Source: Hyphomicrobium denitrificans ATCC 51888
Lineage (GTDB): Bacteria; Pseudomonadota; Alphaproteobacteria; Rhizobiales; Hyphomicrobiaceae
Length of the DNA stretch: 64,000 bases
Assembly: GCF_000143145.1 (NCBI RefSeq)
Contig: NC_014313.1
Coordinates: 2,480,001-2,544,000, forward strand
Direction: 5' to 3'
Positions 16,224 through 24,363 of the stretch are shown one piece after another (positions within the stretch are counted from its first letter, which is position 1; every line of letters starts with the position of its first letter). Below the pieces are notes generated by a model that was given only the letters and a program-made list of their open reading frames with translations, ran no database searches and was not told the origin of the DNA. A program made the translations under genes and the position numbers.

Positions 16224-18319
16224 GCATTGCGCATAGCACGAACCGCGTAGGAGGCCGAAGGCGAAGCGAGCAGCGGCGGAAGCGGCGGCGGCTTGGTCGC
16301 ATCGGCGACTTTTCCCGTTAAAATCGCGTCCAGAGCCTCGGCGACATCCGGTTCGGTCCAGTAGCCGGTGTGGCCGCCGGGCCCCATCACGTGATTGTCG
16401 ACGCGCAGGCCGGACGGCGCGATTACGCGTCCGCCGATGTAGTCGTCGACGCGGTACAGGTTGATCCAGCACTTCAAGCGCGCCGCGATGCCATGCGGAA
16501 CGGGATGCGAGGCGGCGTATTCGTGGAAATACTTCTGGTAGATCGTCCCGAGCGGCGATCCGAACGTCAGCAGAGCTGGCGCGGCGTCGCCAAGTTCCGG
16601 GTAAACCGGGCCGTTGTCGCGGAGATAGTCGTAGGCGACGATCGAGCCCTGGCTGTGCGCGAGGAAGATGACGCCGTCGTAGCCCTGATGCTGGACGAAG
16701 GTTTTGAGGACGAGTTTCAGCCGTTCCTGAATGCGGGCGCGCCGCGGGCGTTCGGAGGCCGGGCGGAATCTCGCCGGGATGAAGAACATCGCGGCTTCGA
16801 GGGTCGGGCGATAGTTGTGATCGATCAGGTCGCGCGCGATCTGGATGACGTTCGCGACGCGATGGCCGAACGACAACGGCACGAGGAGCGCCGCAACCGC
16901 CGCCAGCGGCAGCACGAAGCTGCGGAACGAGATGAACGCGTGGCTCGATTCCATTTCGGGCTGGAAGAAAACGAACGTCAGCACGATCACAAACGACCCG
17001 ATCAGCAGCGCCACCAGCCACGGATTGAACAACAGCCGGGGCATGGTCCGCGAGGTGTGCTCGAGATCGTCGAGGCCGGTGCGGGCGCGGTAGCGCCGGA
17101 TTTTCATCAGCAGCCAGGCGCCGAGCAGGAACGCCATGACCGTCAGGGCGGCGGCGGCATAGATGAACTTGAACCGCGCAATCCATTCGAGCTTCAGGTC
17201 AGGCACCTGCAGGTAGGGAAGGATCGGGTTGTCGACGGCGATCCGTTTCTCGCGAACGGCACTCAAGACGGCGTCGCGCACCGCCTGCAGCGACGAGCCG
17301 GTCTCGGCGCGCGTCAGCATCGTGTAGATGATGGTCACGACGATCGTCGTCCACAGAAGGAACTGCATGATCAGGATGCCGACGCTCGTCGAAAGCGCTG
17401 CGAGCCGCGACGGGTCGCCGGAGCGCCGCTTGCCGCCCAGCGCGGTCAGCAACAGCAGTGTTGCGACCAGGATGAGCGCGCCCCAGAAGCGCCAGCCGTA
17501 GATGATGACGCGGTAGAGACCGTTGACGTAACACGCCGCCAAGGGGTCGCTCGGCAGGCAGTTGCTCGTCTCCATCGCGATCTGAGCGCCGCGGACCTTC
17601 AGCGGCGGAAAGAGATCGGTCAGCGGGATCAGGGCACCGTTTGCGGCAAGAGCGACCAGCGCCGCGCTCGTAAAGACCAGCCAGAACGCCGCGTCGTACC
17701 ACGAGTAATCCTGGCCCTTGACGATGCGATAGCCGAGATAGAGCCCGGCCGCGCATAACGCCGTCTGGACGACGATGAATTGCAATCCGGCATCGAAGCG
17801 ATCGATGCCGAGCCATTTCGGCTCGTAGAGATAGACGCCGCAGATGAGCGACGTCGCGACGGTCAGCGCCGCGATCGGACCGCGCAGCAACCAAGCGGCG
17901 AACCAGAGGATCGTTCGCACGACGACCGCCATCAGCCCCAGCGAGCGCGACAGCATCGCGTCAACGAGATGGTGGGATTCGAAAATGACCCGGAACAATC
18001 CGAGCATCGTGTCGACACGGCTGGAGCCCATCGCCGCAAGATCGGCGAGATGGACTTCGACGGCTTCGATATCGACGCCGCTGGTGTGGCGTCCGCCACG
18101 GCGAATGACCGGAAACACCGGCGCCGGGTCTTCGACGCCCGGCTCCGCGATGCGATTGAATTCGTTCGCCGGCAGGACGCTGTAGCCGGGCCTTGTCGCG
18201 GCGAGGGTATCGAGAAGAGCGTTAACGCAATATCCGGGCTCGGTGTCACCAACACCTTGGACGACCACCAAGCCGATACGCGTCCGGCTCCCTCCCCTCG
18301 CTCGCACGTCCGACGACAT
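16220..18319 (-). CDS. Large multi-pass membrane protein with C-terminal lipase-like domain
   Basis: I do not recognise the family of this 699-residue protein. An N-terminal soluble part ([20 protein letters not shown]) is followed by about eight or nine membrane helices between residues 125 and 500 (for example [16 protein letters not shown] and [18 protein letters not shown]). The C-terminal part has a serine-hydrolase nucleophile elbow, [18 protein letters not shown] (A-H-S-Q-G), a glycine-serine strand [15 protein letters not shown] and a possible catalytic histidine in GPGGHTGYW. The overall pattern is an alpha/beta hydrolase tethered to the membrane, perhaps acting on lipid. It is coupled to ruvC by a 4-base overlap. 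Confidence 0.75.
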   Translation of the reverse strand: MSSDVRARGGSRTRIGLVVVQGVGDTEPGYCVNALLDTLAATRPGYSVLPANEFNRIAEPGVEDPAPVFPVIRRGGRHTSGVDIEAVEVHLADLAAMGSSRVDTMLGLFRVIFESHHLVDAMLSRSLGLMAVVVRTILWFAAWLLRGPIAALTVATSLICGVYLYEPKWLGIDRFDAGLQFIVVQTALCAAGLYLGYRIVKGQDYSWYDAAFWLVFTSAALVALAANGALIPLTDLFPPLKVRGAQIAMETSNCLPSDPLAACYVNGLYRVIIYGWRFWGALILVATLLLLTALGGKRRSGDPSRLAALSTSVGILIMQFLLWTTIVVTIIYTMLTRAETGSSLQAVRDAVLSAVREKRIAVDNPILPYLQVPDLKLEWIARFKFIYAAAALTVMAFLLGAWLLMKIRRYRARTGLDDLEHTSRTMPRLLFNPWLVALLIGSFVIVLTFVFFQPEMESSHAFISFRSFVLPLAAVAALLVPLSFGHRVANVIQIARDLIDHNYRPTLEAAMFFIPARFRPASERPRRARIQERLKLVLKTFVQHQGYDGVIFLAHSQGSIVAYDYLRDNGPVYPELGDAAPALLTFGSPLGTIYQKYFHEYAASHPVPHGIAARLKCWINLYRVDDYIGGRVIAPSGLRVDNHVMGPGGHTGYWTEPDVAEALDAILTGKVADATKPPPLPPLLASPSASYAVRAMRNA

Positions 18320-18493
18320 GCCCGTCTCCCACGCGACCGGCTACACCAACCTAATTATAAAGCCTTTTTTCCTCCGCGCGACCCAAAACGCGTGACCCGA
18401 CAAGGCTCGCCAAGTCCATTCTTTCCCTTTAACTACTTGTCCCTCTATCAGGGAGGCGCAGCCTCACATCCGTTGCCAGAAATGGGGGGCGAA

Positions 18494-18784
18494 ATGGACC
18501 CGACATTCGGTCATCCTCTTTGGATCGCGTCCGGCGTCTTGCTGGTCTTTGTCGGCTTTTTGTTGTTCCGATGGGCACGGCGCCTCGGTGCGCCGGCGCG
18601 GAGCGCCGCCGGGCAGCGCGACGCGAACTTCGGAAAGATTTTGAAGGGTCAGGCAGGCGCGAAGGCATCCCCGCCGGGAAGCTTTCGACGGGCGATGTCG
18701 CAATTTTTCGGGATCGTCGGCTTTCTGATGATGCTCGCCGGGCTGATGGCGATCTTCCTCGGCATCTTCTACGTTGGAAGCTGA
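18494..18784 (+). CDS. Small two-helix membrane protein
   Basis: Unrecognised 96-residue protein on the plus strand between two minus-strand genes. The ATG at 18494 has GGGGGG four bases upstream; an ATG at 18482 is an alternative. Two helices are seen, ASGVLLVFVGFLLFRWARR near the N-terminus and FFGIVGFLMMLAGLMAIFLG near the C-terminus. Between them is a basic linker (QRDANFGKILKGQAGAK). It lies divergently from the hydrolase gene and convergent with yebC. Confidence 0.55.
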   Translation: MDPTFGHPLWIASGVLLVFVGFLLFRWARRLGAPARSAAGQRDANFGKILKGQAGAKASPPGSFRRAMSQFFGIVGFLMMLAGLMAIFLGIFYVGS

Positions 18785-18796
18785 AGCGGCGCTTGA

Positions 18797-19546
18797 TCAG
18801 GCCGCCGTCAGCTTCTTCAGGACCTCGTCGGAGATTTCGAAGTTGGCGAAGACGTTCTGAACGTCGTCGTCGTCTTCGAGCGCCGCAAGCATCTTCATGA
18901 TCGCTTGAGCGTTGTCCTCATCGACCTGCGTCGTGAGATTGGGTTTCCAGACAGCTTTGACGCTTTGCGCTTCTCCGAGCGCCTTTTCGAGCGCCGCCGC
19001 CGTCGAGCCCAGCGTTTCAAACGCGCAGACGATGACGTGGCCGTTGGCGTCGGACTGGACGTCGTCGGCGCCGGCCTCGATCGCGGCGTCGAGCACGGCT
19101 TCGGCCGAGCCGGTCTCGGGCTTGTAAGTAATTTCGCCGATGTGATTGAACATGTGGCTGACGGAGCCCGTCGAGCCGAGATTGCCGTTGTATTTCGTGA
19201 AGACGCTGCGCACGACGCCGCCCGTGCGATTGCGATTGTCGGTCAGCGCTTCGCAGATGATCGCGACGCCGCCGGGTGCATAGCCCTCGTAACGCACCGC
19301 TTCATAGTTCGCGAGATCGCCGCCGGCGGCCTTCTTGATCGCACGCTCGACGTTATCCTTGGGCATGTTTTCGGCGCGCGCTTCCTGGATCGCGAGGCGC
19401 AAGCGCGGGTTCATGTCGGGATCGGGCGTGCCGGACTTGGCTGCAACGGTGATTTCGCGTGCGAGCTTCGCAAACAGCTTGGAACGCATGGCGTCCTGCT
19501 TGCCCTTGCGATGCATGATGTTCTTGAATTGCGAATGGCCGGCCAT
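18797..19546 (-). CDS. yebC: YebC/PmpR-family protein
   Basis: YebC-family proteins are described both as transcriptional regulators and as ribosome-associated factors that help with difficult sequences such as polyproline. The 249-residue protein begins with the signature [19 protein letters not shown] and contains [39 protein letters not shown] and [19 protein letters not shown]. Length and motifs are fully typical. It normally lies directly upstream of ruvC; two genes intervene here. Confidence 0.95.
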   Translation of the reverse strand: MAGHSQFKNIMHRKGKQDAMRSKLFAKLAREITVAAKSGTPDPDMNPRLRLAIQEARAENMPKDNVERAIKKAAGGDLANYEAVRYEGYAPGGVAIICEALTDNRNRTGGVVRSVFTKYNGNLGSTGSVSHMFNHIGEITYKPETGSAEAVLDAAIEAGADDVQSDANGHVIVCAFETLGSTAAALEKALGEAQSVKAVWKPNLTTQVDEDNAQAIMKMLAALEDDDDVQNVFANFEISDEVLKKLTAA

Positions 19547-19636
19547 GAGTCCTAGTCCGTCGAGCGTCCAGTTTCTGAAGATTGCCGCTCCTTTTCGCGG
19601 CTCCGATTGCCACGGTCAAGCCTCGCGCGGCATCCC

Positions 19637-20452
19637 TCACACTTCCGGCGTTGCGGGCGCCAGGCAAGGCCCCTGGCGGAGCGGCTGGACGCGCGTCGCG
19701 AGGCCGGTCGCATCGTCGATGTCCACGAGGAGGCCGGACAACGTGCCGGGGCCGGTGGCGGGCTCGTAGCGGCTGCGCGGGATCTTGGTCAGGAAGCGGT
19801 TGATCGGCTCGTCGCTGTCCATTCCGAGCACCGAGTTGTAGTCACCGCACATCCCAGCGTCGGTCATGTAGGCCGTTCCGGCGGGCAGAATGCGGGCGTC
19901 GGCGGTCGGCGTGTGGGTGTGCGTGCCGACGACGACGCTGGCGCGGCCATCGAGGAAAAGCCCCATCGCCTGCTTTTCGCTCGTCGCCTCGGCGTGAAAA
20001 TCGACGAGGATGACGTCGGCGCCGCTCTTCAGAGCGCACGCGGTCAACTCCGCATCGACGGCGCGGAAGGGGCAATTGAGATCGGGCATGAAGACGAGGC
20101 CCATCGCATTGATGACGAGCACGTCGGCGCCGTTCCTGGCCTTCAGCAATGTTGAGCCCTTGCCGGGCGTACCCTTCGGATAATTGAGAGGGCGGATCAG
20201 GCGGTCGTGGCGCTCGATGAAAACGAGCGTGTCTTTCTGGTCGAACGAGTGGTTGCCGAGCGTGACGCAATCGGCGCCAGCGTCGAGCACATCGTTCAAG
20301 ATCGCTTCGGTAATGCCGAAGCCACCGGCGGCGTTCTCGCCGTTGATGACGACGAAATCGATTCCGTAGCGCGTAATGAGGGCGGGAAGAGCGTTACAAA
20401 TCGCGGTCCGGCCCGGCCGACCAACAATATCGCCGAGAAACAACAATCGCAT
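19637..20452 (-). CDS. YmdB-family metallophosphoesterase
   Basis: A 271-residue member of the TIGR00282/YmdB family of metal-dependent phosphodiesterases, some of which cleave 2',3'-cyclic nucleotides. The ATG at 20452 gives the standard start MRLLFLGDIVGRPGRTAI. Metal ligands are in NGENAAGG, TLGNHSFDQ, DFHAEATSEK and VVGTHTHTPTADA. It starts 13 bases after the 5-formyl-THF cyclo-ligase stop, so the two are probably co-transcribed. An upstream in-frame start overlapping the previous gene is less likely. Confidence 0.9.
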   Translation of the reverse strand: MRLLFLGDIVGRPGRTAICNALPALITRYGIDFVVINGENAAGGFGITEAILNDVLDAGADCVTLGNHSFDQKDTLVFIERHDRLIRPLNYPKGTPGKGSTLLKARNGADVLVINAMGLVFMPDLNCPFRAVDAELTACALKSGADVILVDFHAEATSEKQAMGLFLDGRASVVVGTHTHTPTADARILPAGTAYMTDAGMCGDYNSVLGMDSDEPINRFLTKIPRSRYEPATGPGTLSGLLVDIDDATGLATRVQPLRQGPCLAPATPEV

Positions 20453-20465
20453 CAGCAGGCCTGGA

Positions 20466-21056
20466 TCAGGAGTCGAGGCAATGGATAGGACCGGAGGGCG
20501 TGAGCACCCAGTCCAGGCGCTCGTCATAGCTTTCGGCAGGCACGGCGTCGACCCTCAGTTCATTGTAGGCGAGACCGACAGCCACGATCGGTTTCAGCTT
20601 TCTTAACCTTTGCAGCGTGCGATCGTAAAAGCCGCCGCCGTAGCCCAAACGATAACCGCGCGCATCGAAGGCCAGCAAAGGCACGAGCAGAATATCGGGA
20701 TCGACGGCCGGCTTGTCTTCCATCGGCTCGGCAATTCCCCAAGCCGCGACGTTCATCGCATCGCCCGGCGTCCAGGCGCGCATCAACAGCGGCTTTCCCC
20801 GCCCCTGCATCACCGGCAGCGCCAGGCGAAAGCCCTCGGCCTGCAGCCAAGTCATCAGGGGCGCGGGATTGATTTCGTCATTAATCGCCGCAAAACCAGA
20901 CACGATTGCGCCCGGGGCAGCGTTCAGAAAATCGACGCCATGCGCCGCGATCTTGCGGCTCGCTTCGGCGCCGTGCTGTGCGAAAGCGGCCTTGCGGCGC
21001 TCAAGCGCTTCGGCGCGCAACTTCTTTTTAGCCTCAAGCTTCGTTTCGTCCGTCAC
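20466..21056 (-). CDS. 5-formyltetrahydrofolate cyclo-ligase
   Basis: This enzyme uses ATP to turn 5-formyl-THF into 5,10-methenyl-THF, returning folate to the one-carbon pool. The 196-residue protein has the N-terminal basic helix KKKLRAEALERRKAAF and the ATP/folate-binding motif GYGGGFYDRTLQRLRKL, with YDERLDWVLTP near the end. It lies just downstream of a probable 6S RNA, an association known from many proteobacteria (ygfA linked to ssrS). In a formate-using organism it may serve C1 metabolism, but it is also a general housekeeping enzyme. Confidence 0.94.
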   Translation of the reverse strand: MTDETKLEAKKKLRAEALERRKAAFAQHGAEASRKIAAHGVDFLNAAPGAIVSGFAAINDEINPAPLMTWLQAEGFRLALPVMQGRGKPLLMRAWTPGDAMNVAAWGIAEPMEDKPAVDPDILLVPLLAFDARGYRLGYGGGFYDRTLQRLRKLKPIVAVGLAYNELRVDAVPAESYDERLDWVLTPSGPIHCLDS

Positions 21057-21081
21057 CCAGCAGTACCTCTAGGAAATCAAG

Positions 21082-21233
21082 TGCCGCGAAGGCCGTCGGG
21101 ATCATGATCCCGCGTGGTCCCTACGAGCGTAGGTGGGCACCGTGTGTCCGAAGCCACGGCTCCGGTCAGGGACAGCGCCCGTGCGGATCTTATAGGCCCC
21201 CGGGTCATATTGCCCCTAACGAGCCCCGCAGCA
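21082..21233 (-). ncRNA. ssrS: Probable 6S RNA
   Basis: 6S RNA binds sigma-70 RNA polymerase by mimicking an open promoter. The minus strand of the zapA to cyclo-ligase gap can form a closing stem (TGCTGCGGGGC at the 5' end with GGCCTTCGCGGCA at the 3' end, about 10 pairs), a long internally looped rod and a terminal hairpin around CCGGAGCCGTGGCTTCGG. The 152-base length fits 6S RNA, and the position between zapA and the cyclo-ligase gene is its conserved place in alphaproteobacteria. Ends are estimates from the closing stem. Confidence 0.72.
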
Positions 21234-21294
21234 TCCCAGAATTAGGCGAGTGGCCGTCAAAAATCCAGAGCCAACCTCGACGCGATGGATGTGC

Positions 21295-21582
21295 TCAGCC
21301 GAAAGCCGTGCGTCTGGTGGCAGCAGGCTCGGTCGAGTCCGTGTTGTCGGACGGGCCTTGCAAAAGCTCGTCGACATCGGCGCGAGCGTCGAAAAGCTCG
21401 TCGGCGACGACCAGGGCCGCCATCAGCATGAGCCGTTCGTCGCCGATGTTGCCGTGCTCGCGCGTCAAGGCCTCGAGCTTGCCGGTCAGATATTTCGCGA
21501 TTTCTTCGAGGCGCTGAACTTCGTTATCGCCACAAGCGAAACGATAGCTGCGGCCGTTGAAGTTTATTGCAACGTCAGCCAC
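21295..21582 (-). CDS. zapA: Cell division protein ZapA
   Basis: ZapA binds and bundles FtsZ filaments. The 95-residue protein begins MADVAINFNGRSYRFACGDN and continues EVQRLEEIAKYLTGKLEALT, the globular domain, followed by the coiled-coil helix LMLMAALVVADELFDARADV. Size is normal for alphaproteobacteria. It follows a small coiled-coil protein gene by 45 bases and precedes the 6S RNA. Confidence 0.93.
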   Translation of the reverse strand: MADVAINFNGRSYRFACGDNEVQRLEEIAKYLTGKLEALTREHGNIGDERLMLMAALVVADELFDARADVDELLQGPSDNTDSTEPAATRRTAFG

Positions 21583-21627
21583 TCACGTCGACGGCGCAGC
21601 CGTCCCCCTGATTGAATGACGCGCACC

Positions 21628-21843
21628 TCATTCGCCTGGGGAATGGTTATGAAGCGAATCGAGAGCCCAATCAATCCGATTTAGGGCGTCTGCGGTACGC
21701 TGTTCCAGCTCCGCGATGCGTTGCTGAGCGGTTGCGAGTTCGGCCCGGAGCCGAGCGTTCTCCGCCCGCACGTCGCCGTCAATGGCGGGCTTCCTGGCAG
21801 GCTTAATATTATCAGCCCGCTTCGCGGTGTTGCGTACAGTCAT
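21628..21843 (-). CDS. Small coiled-coil protein (DUF4164-like)
   Basis: A 71-residue protein with a basic N-terminus and a predicted coiled coil in the second half (AENARLRAELATAQQRIAEL, then EQRTADALNRIDWALDSL). Such a small coiled-coil protein next to zapA is common in Rhizobiales and often annotated DUF4164; a role with ZapA in division is possible but not shown. It is probably the first gene of the zapA transcript. Confidence 0.75.
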   Translation of the reverse strand: MTVRNTAKRADNIKPARKPAIDGDVRAENARLRAELATAQQRIAELEQRTADALNRIDWALDSLHNHSPGE

Positions 21844-22135
21844 GGCCTCTCTACGCCCTTTCGGGCGACACGATTGACACGCGTATCACCAAAGTCTCGT
21901 TTCCTACGTTACGTGCGTATCGTAAACGACGTCAATAAACGACAGCGTGTTTGGGCGCATTCCAATGAAAATTTGAAGAGCGGCCACGTGGAGTCGGACC
22001 TTGCCACATTGACAGAGTCCTATACCGTCACGTTTAAGACCCCTTAAATATCGAGAGAACACGAGAAACGGTCTGGTCAAACCCCGTTTGCTGTTTGAGC
22101 CCGATCTTTCTTCCTGATCTGGAGGATTCCTAAGA

Positions 22136-23143
22136 ATGACAGTGAAGGTCGCGATCAACGGTTTCGGCCGCATCGGTCGCAATGTGCTGCGCGCAATCAT
22201 CGAGAGCGGACGCACGGATATCGAAGTCGTCGCCATCAACGATCTCGGTCCGGTTGAAACGAACGCGCATCTTCTGCGCTTCGACAGCGTCCACGGCCGC
22301 TTCCCGCACGAAGTGAAAGTTTCTGGCGATACGATCGACGCCGGTCGCGGACCGATCAAGGTGACGGCGATCAAGAACCCCGCCGAACTTCCGCATAAAG
22401 CTCTCGGCGTTGATATCGCGCTCGAATGCACGGGCATCTTCACGTCGAAAGAAAAAGCCAAGGCGCATCTCGATGCGGGCGCGAAGCGCGTGCTCGTTTC
22501 GGCTCCGGCTGACGGCGCCGACCTGACCGTCGTCTATGGCGTCAATAACGATAAGCTGACGAAGGATCATCTCGTCGTCTCGAACGCGTCGTGCACGACG
22601 AACTGCCTGGCGCCGGTCGCCAAGGTGCTCCATGACTTCGTCGGCATCGACAAAGGCTTCATGACGACGATCCACGCCTACACGGGCGATCAGCCGACGC
22701 TCGATACGCTGCACAAGGATCTTTATCGGGGCCGCTCCGCCGCGATGTCGATGATCCCGACGTCGACGGGCGCCGCCAAGGCCGTCGGCCTCGTGCTGCC
22801 GGAACTCAACGGACGCCTCGACGGCACGTCGATTCGCGTGCCGACGCCGAACGTCTCGGTCGTCGACTTCAAGTTCGTCGCCAAGCGCGAGACGACGAAG
22901 GACGACATCAACGCCGCGATCCAGCGCGCCGCGTCGCAGGAACTCTCGGGCATTCTCGGGGTTACAGACCAGCCGAACGTTTCGATCGACTTCAACCACG
23001 ATGCGCGGTCGTCGATCTTCCACCTTGATCAGACCAAGGTTCTGGACGGCAAACTCGTTCGCGTTCTCGCCTGGTATGACAACGAGTGGGGTTTTTCGAA
23101 CCGTATGGCGGACACCGCCGTCGCGATGGGAAAACTGATCTAA
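22136..23143 (+). CDS. gap: Glyceraldehyde-3-phosphate dehydrogenase, type I
   Basis: GAPDH interconverts glyceraldehyde-3-phosphate and 1,3-bisphosphoglycerate with NAD(P). The 335-residue protein has the Rossmann start [17 protein letters not shown], the active-site segment [17 protein letters not shown] with the catalytic cysteine, [14 protein letters not shown] with the catalytic histidine, and the C-terminal [28 protein letters not shown] precedes the ATG. The 290 bases upstream hold TTGCCA (22001) and TATACC (22021), a possible but short-spaced promoter. It is followed by a terminator and then by the aldolase gene. Confidence 0.97.
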   Translation: MTVKVAINGFGRIGRNVLRAIIESGRTDIEVVAINDLGPVETNAHLLRFDSVHGRFPHEVKVSGDTIDAGRGPIKVTAIKNPAELPHKALGVDIALECTGIFTSKEKAKAHLDAGAKRVLVSAPADGADLTVVYGVNNDKLTKDHLVVSNASCTTNCLAPVAKVLHDFVGIDKGFMTTIHAYTGDQPTLDTLHKDLYRGRSAAMSMIPTSTGAAKAVGLVLPELNGRLDGTSIRVPTPNVSVVDFKFVAKRETTKDDINAAIQRAASQELSGILGVTDQPNVSIDFNHDARSSIFHLDQTKVLDGKLVRVLAWYDNEWGFSNRMADTAVAMGKLI

Positions 23144-23159
23144 CTCTTTATGAAACTCG

Positions 23160-23192
23160 GACGGGCGCCCTGATCGGCGCCCGTCTTTGTTT
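23160..23192 (+). terminator. Intrinsic terminator after gap
   Basis: A perfect 10-bp stem (GACGGGCGCC / GGCGCCCGTC, 6-base loop) followed by TTTGTTT lies 16 bases after the gap stop and before the aldolase gene. It may reduce, rather than abolish, read-through into the aldolase gene. Confidence 0.8.
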
Positions 23193-23229
23193 AAAGAAAA
23201 AAAACCTCAAAGGCCATTCGGAGGCATTT

Positions 23230-24264
23230 ATGAGCGAGAAACTCGAAGATATCGCCCGCGCTCTCGTTGCGCCCGGCAAGGGCATTCTGGCTGCGGACGA
23301 AAGCACCAGCACCATCAAGAAGCGGTTTGACACGATCAACCTCGCCTCGACCGAGGACAGCCGCCGCGATTATCGCGAAATGCTTTTCCGCTCGACCGAA
23401 GCCATGAAAAATCACGTCTCGGGCGTCATTCTCTATGACGAGACGATCCGCCAGAAGGCGAAGGACGGCACGCCGCTCGTCGACATCATGAAGGCGGCAG
23501 GATCGATCCCGGGCATCAAAGTCGACACGGGCGCGAAGCCGCTGGCGGGGCCGACGTCGAAGGTCGAGACGATCACCGAAGGCCTGGACGGACTTCGCGA
23601 GCGTTTCGCGGAATACCACAAGCTCGGCGCGCGCTTTGCGAAGTGGCGCGCGGTCATCACGATCGCGGACGGCTATCCGACGTGGAATTGCGTCAAGGCC
23701 AACGCGCACGCGCTCGCCCGTTATGCCGCGCTCGCGCAGGAAGCCAATATCGTTCCGATCGTCGAGCCGGAAGTGCTGATGGACGGCCCGCATTCCTCGC
23801 ACGACATCGACGAATGCTATCGCGTGACGGAGTGGACGCTGCGCACCGTGTTCCGTGAACTCTACGACGCGCGGGTCAATCTCGAAGGCATCGTGTTGAA
23901 GCCGAACATGATCATCGCGGGCCAGAAGTCGCCGAAGCAGGCGAGCGCGGCCGAGGTCGCGGAAAAGACCGTGAAGGTGCTGAAGGAAACCGTGCCTGCG
24001 GCGGTTCCGGGCATCGCGTTCCTCTCCGGCGGACAATCCGACGCGGTGGCGACAGAGCATCTGTCGCTGATGAACGCGTCGGGTCCGTTGCCGTGGGCGC
24101 TGACCTTCTCTTACGGCCGCGCATTGCAGGCGGCTGCGATCAAGACATGGGCCGGGAAGCCGGAGAACGTCGCCGCCGGCCAGCGCGCGTTCGCGCATCG
24201 CGCAAAGATGAACGGACTGGCAGCGCTCGGCAAATGGAGCCAATCCCTGGAGAAGGCCGCGTAA
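23230..24264 (+). CDS. Fructose-bisphosphate aldolase, class I
   Basis: This enzyme reversibly cleaves fructose-1,6-bisphosphate by Schiff-base chemistry. The 344-residue protein starts at ATG 23230, with GGAGG upstream, reading MSEKLEDIARALVAPGKGIL. Class I motifs are AADESTSTIKKRF, FAKWRAVITIADGYPTWNCV, VPIVEPEVLMDG and the lysine region NLEGIVLKPNMIIAG, with FLSGGQSDAVAT near the C-terminus. It is separated from gap by a terminator and followed by a bidirectional one. No phosphoglycerate kinase gene lies between them, unlike many related genomes. Confidence 0.95.
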   Translation: MSEKLEDIARALVAPGKGILAADESTSTIKKRFDTINLASTEDSRRDYREMLFRSTEAMKNHVSGVILYDETIRQKAKDGTPLVDIMKAAGSIPGIKVDTGAKPLAGPTSKVETITEGLDGLRERFAEYHKLGARFAKWRAVITIADGYPTWNCVKANAHALARYAALAQEANIVPIVEPEVLMDGPHSSHDIDECYRVTEWTLRTVFRELYDARVNLEGIVLKPNMIIAGQKSPKQASAAEVAEKTVKVLKETVPAAVPGIAFLSGGQSDAVATEHLSLMNASGPLPWALTFSYGRALQAAAIKTWAGKPENVAAGQRAFAHRAKMNGLAALGKWSQSLEKAA

Positions 24265-24309
24265 TCAACGCGGCTTTCGCCGCCACGCGGCGTCGCGTGT
24301 TTGAAAATC

Positions 24310-24337
24310 AAAAGGGCGGCTCAAAGCCGCCCTTTTT
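24310..24337 (+). terminator. Bidirectional terminator between aldolase and L,D-transpeptidase genes
   Basis: An 11-bp stem (AAAAGGGCGGC / GCCGCCCTTTT, 5-base loop TCAAA) is flanked by T runs on both strands, and the two genes converge on it. It should end both transcripts. Confidence 0.85.
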
Positions 24338-24363
24338 CTTGTCCGGCGATCCGGCAACCGGGG

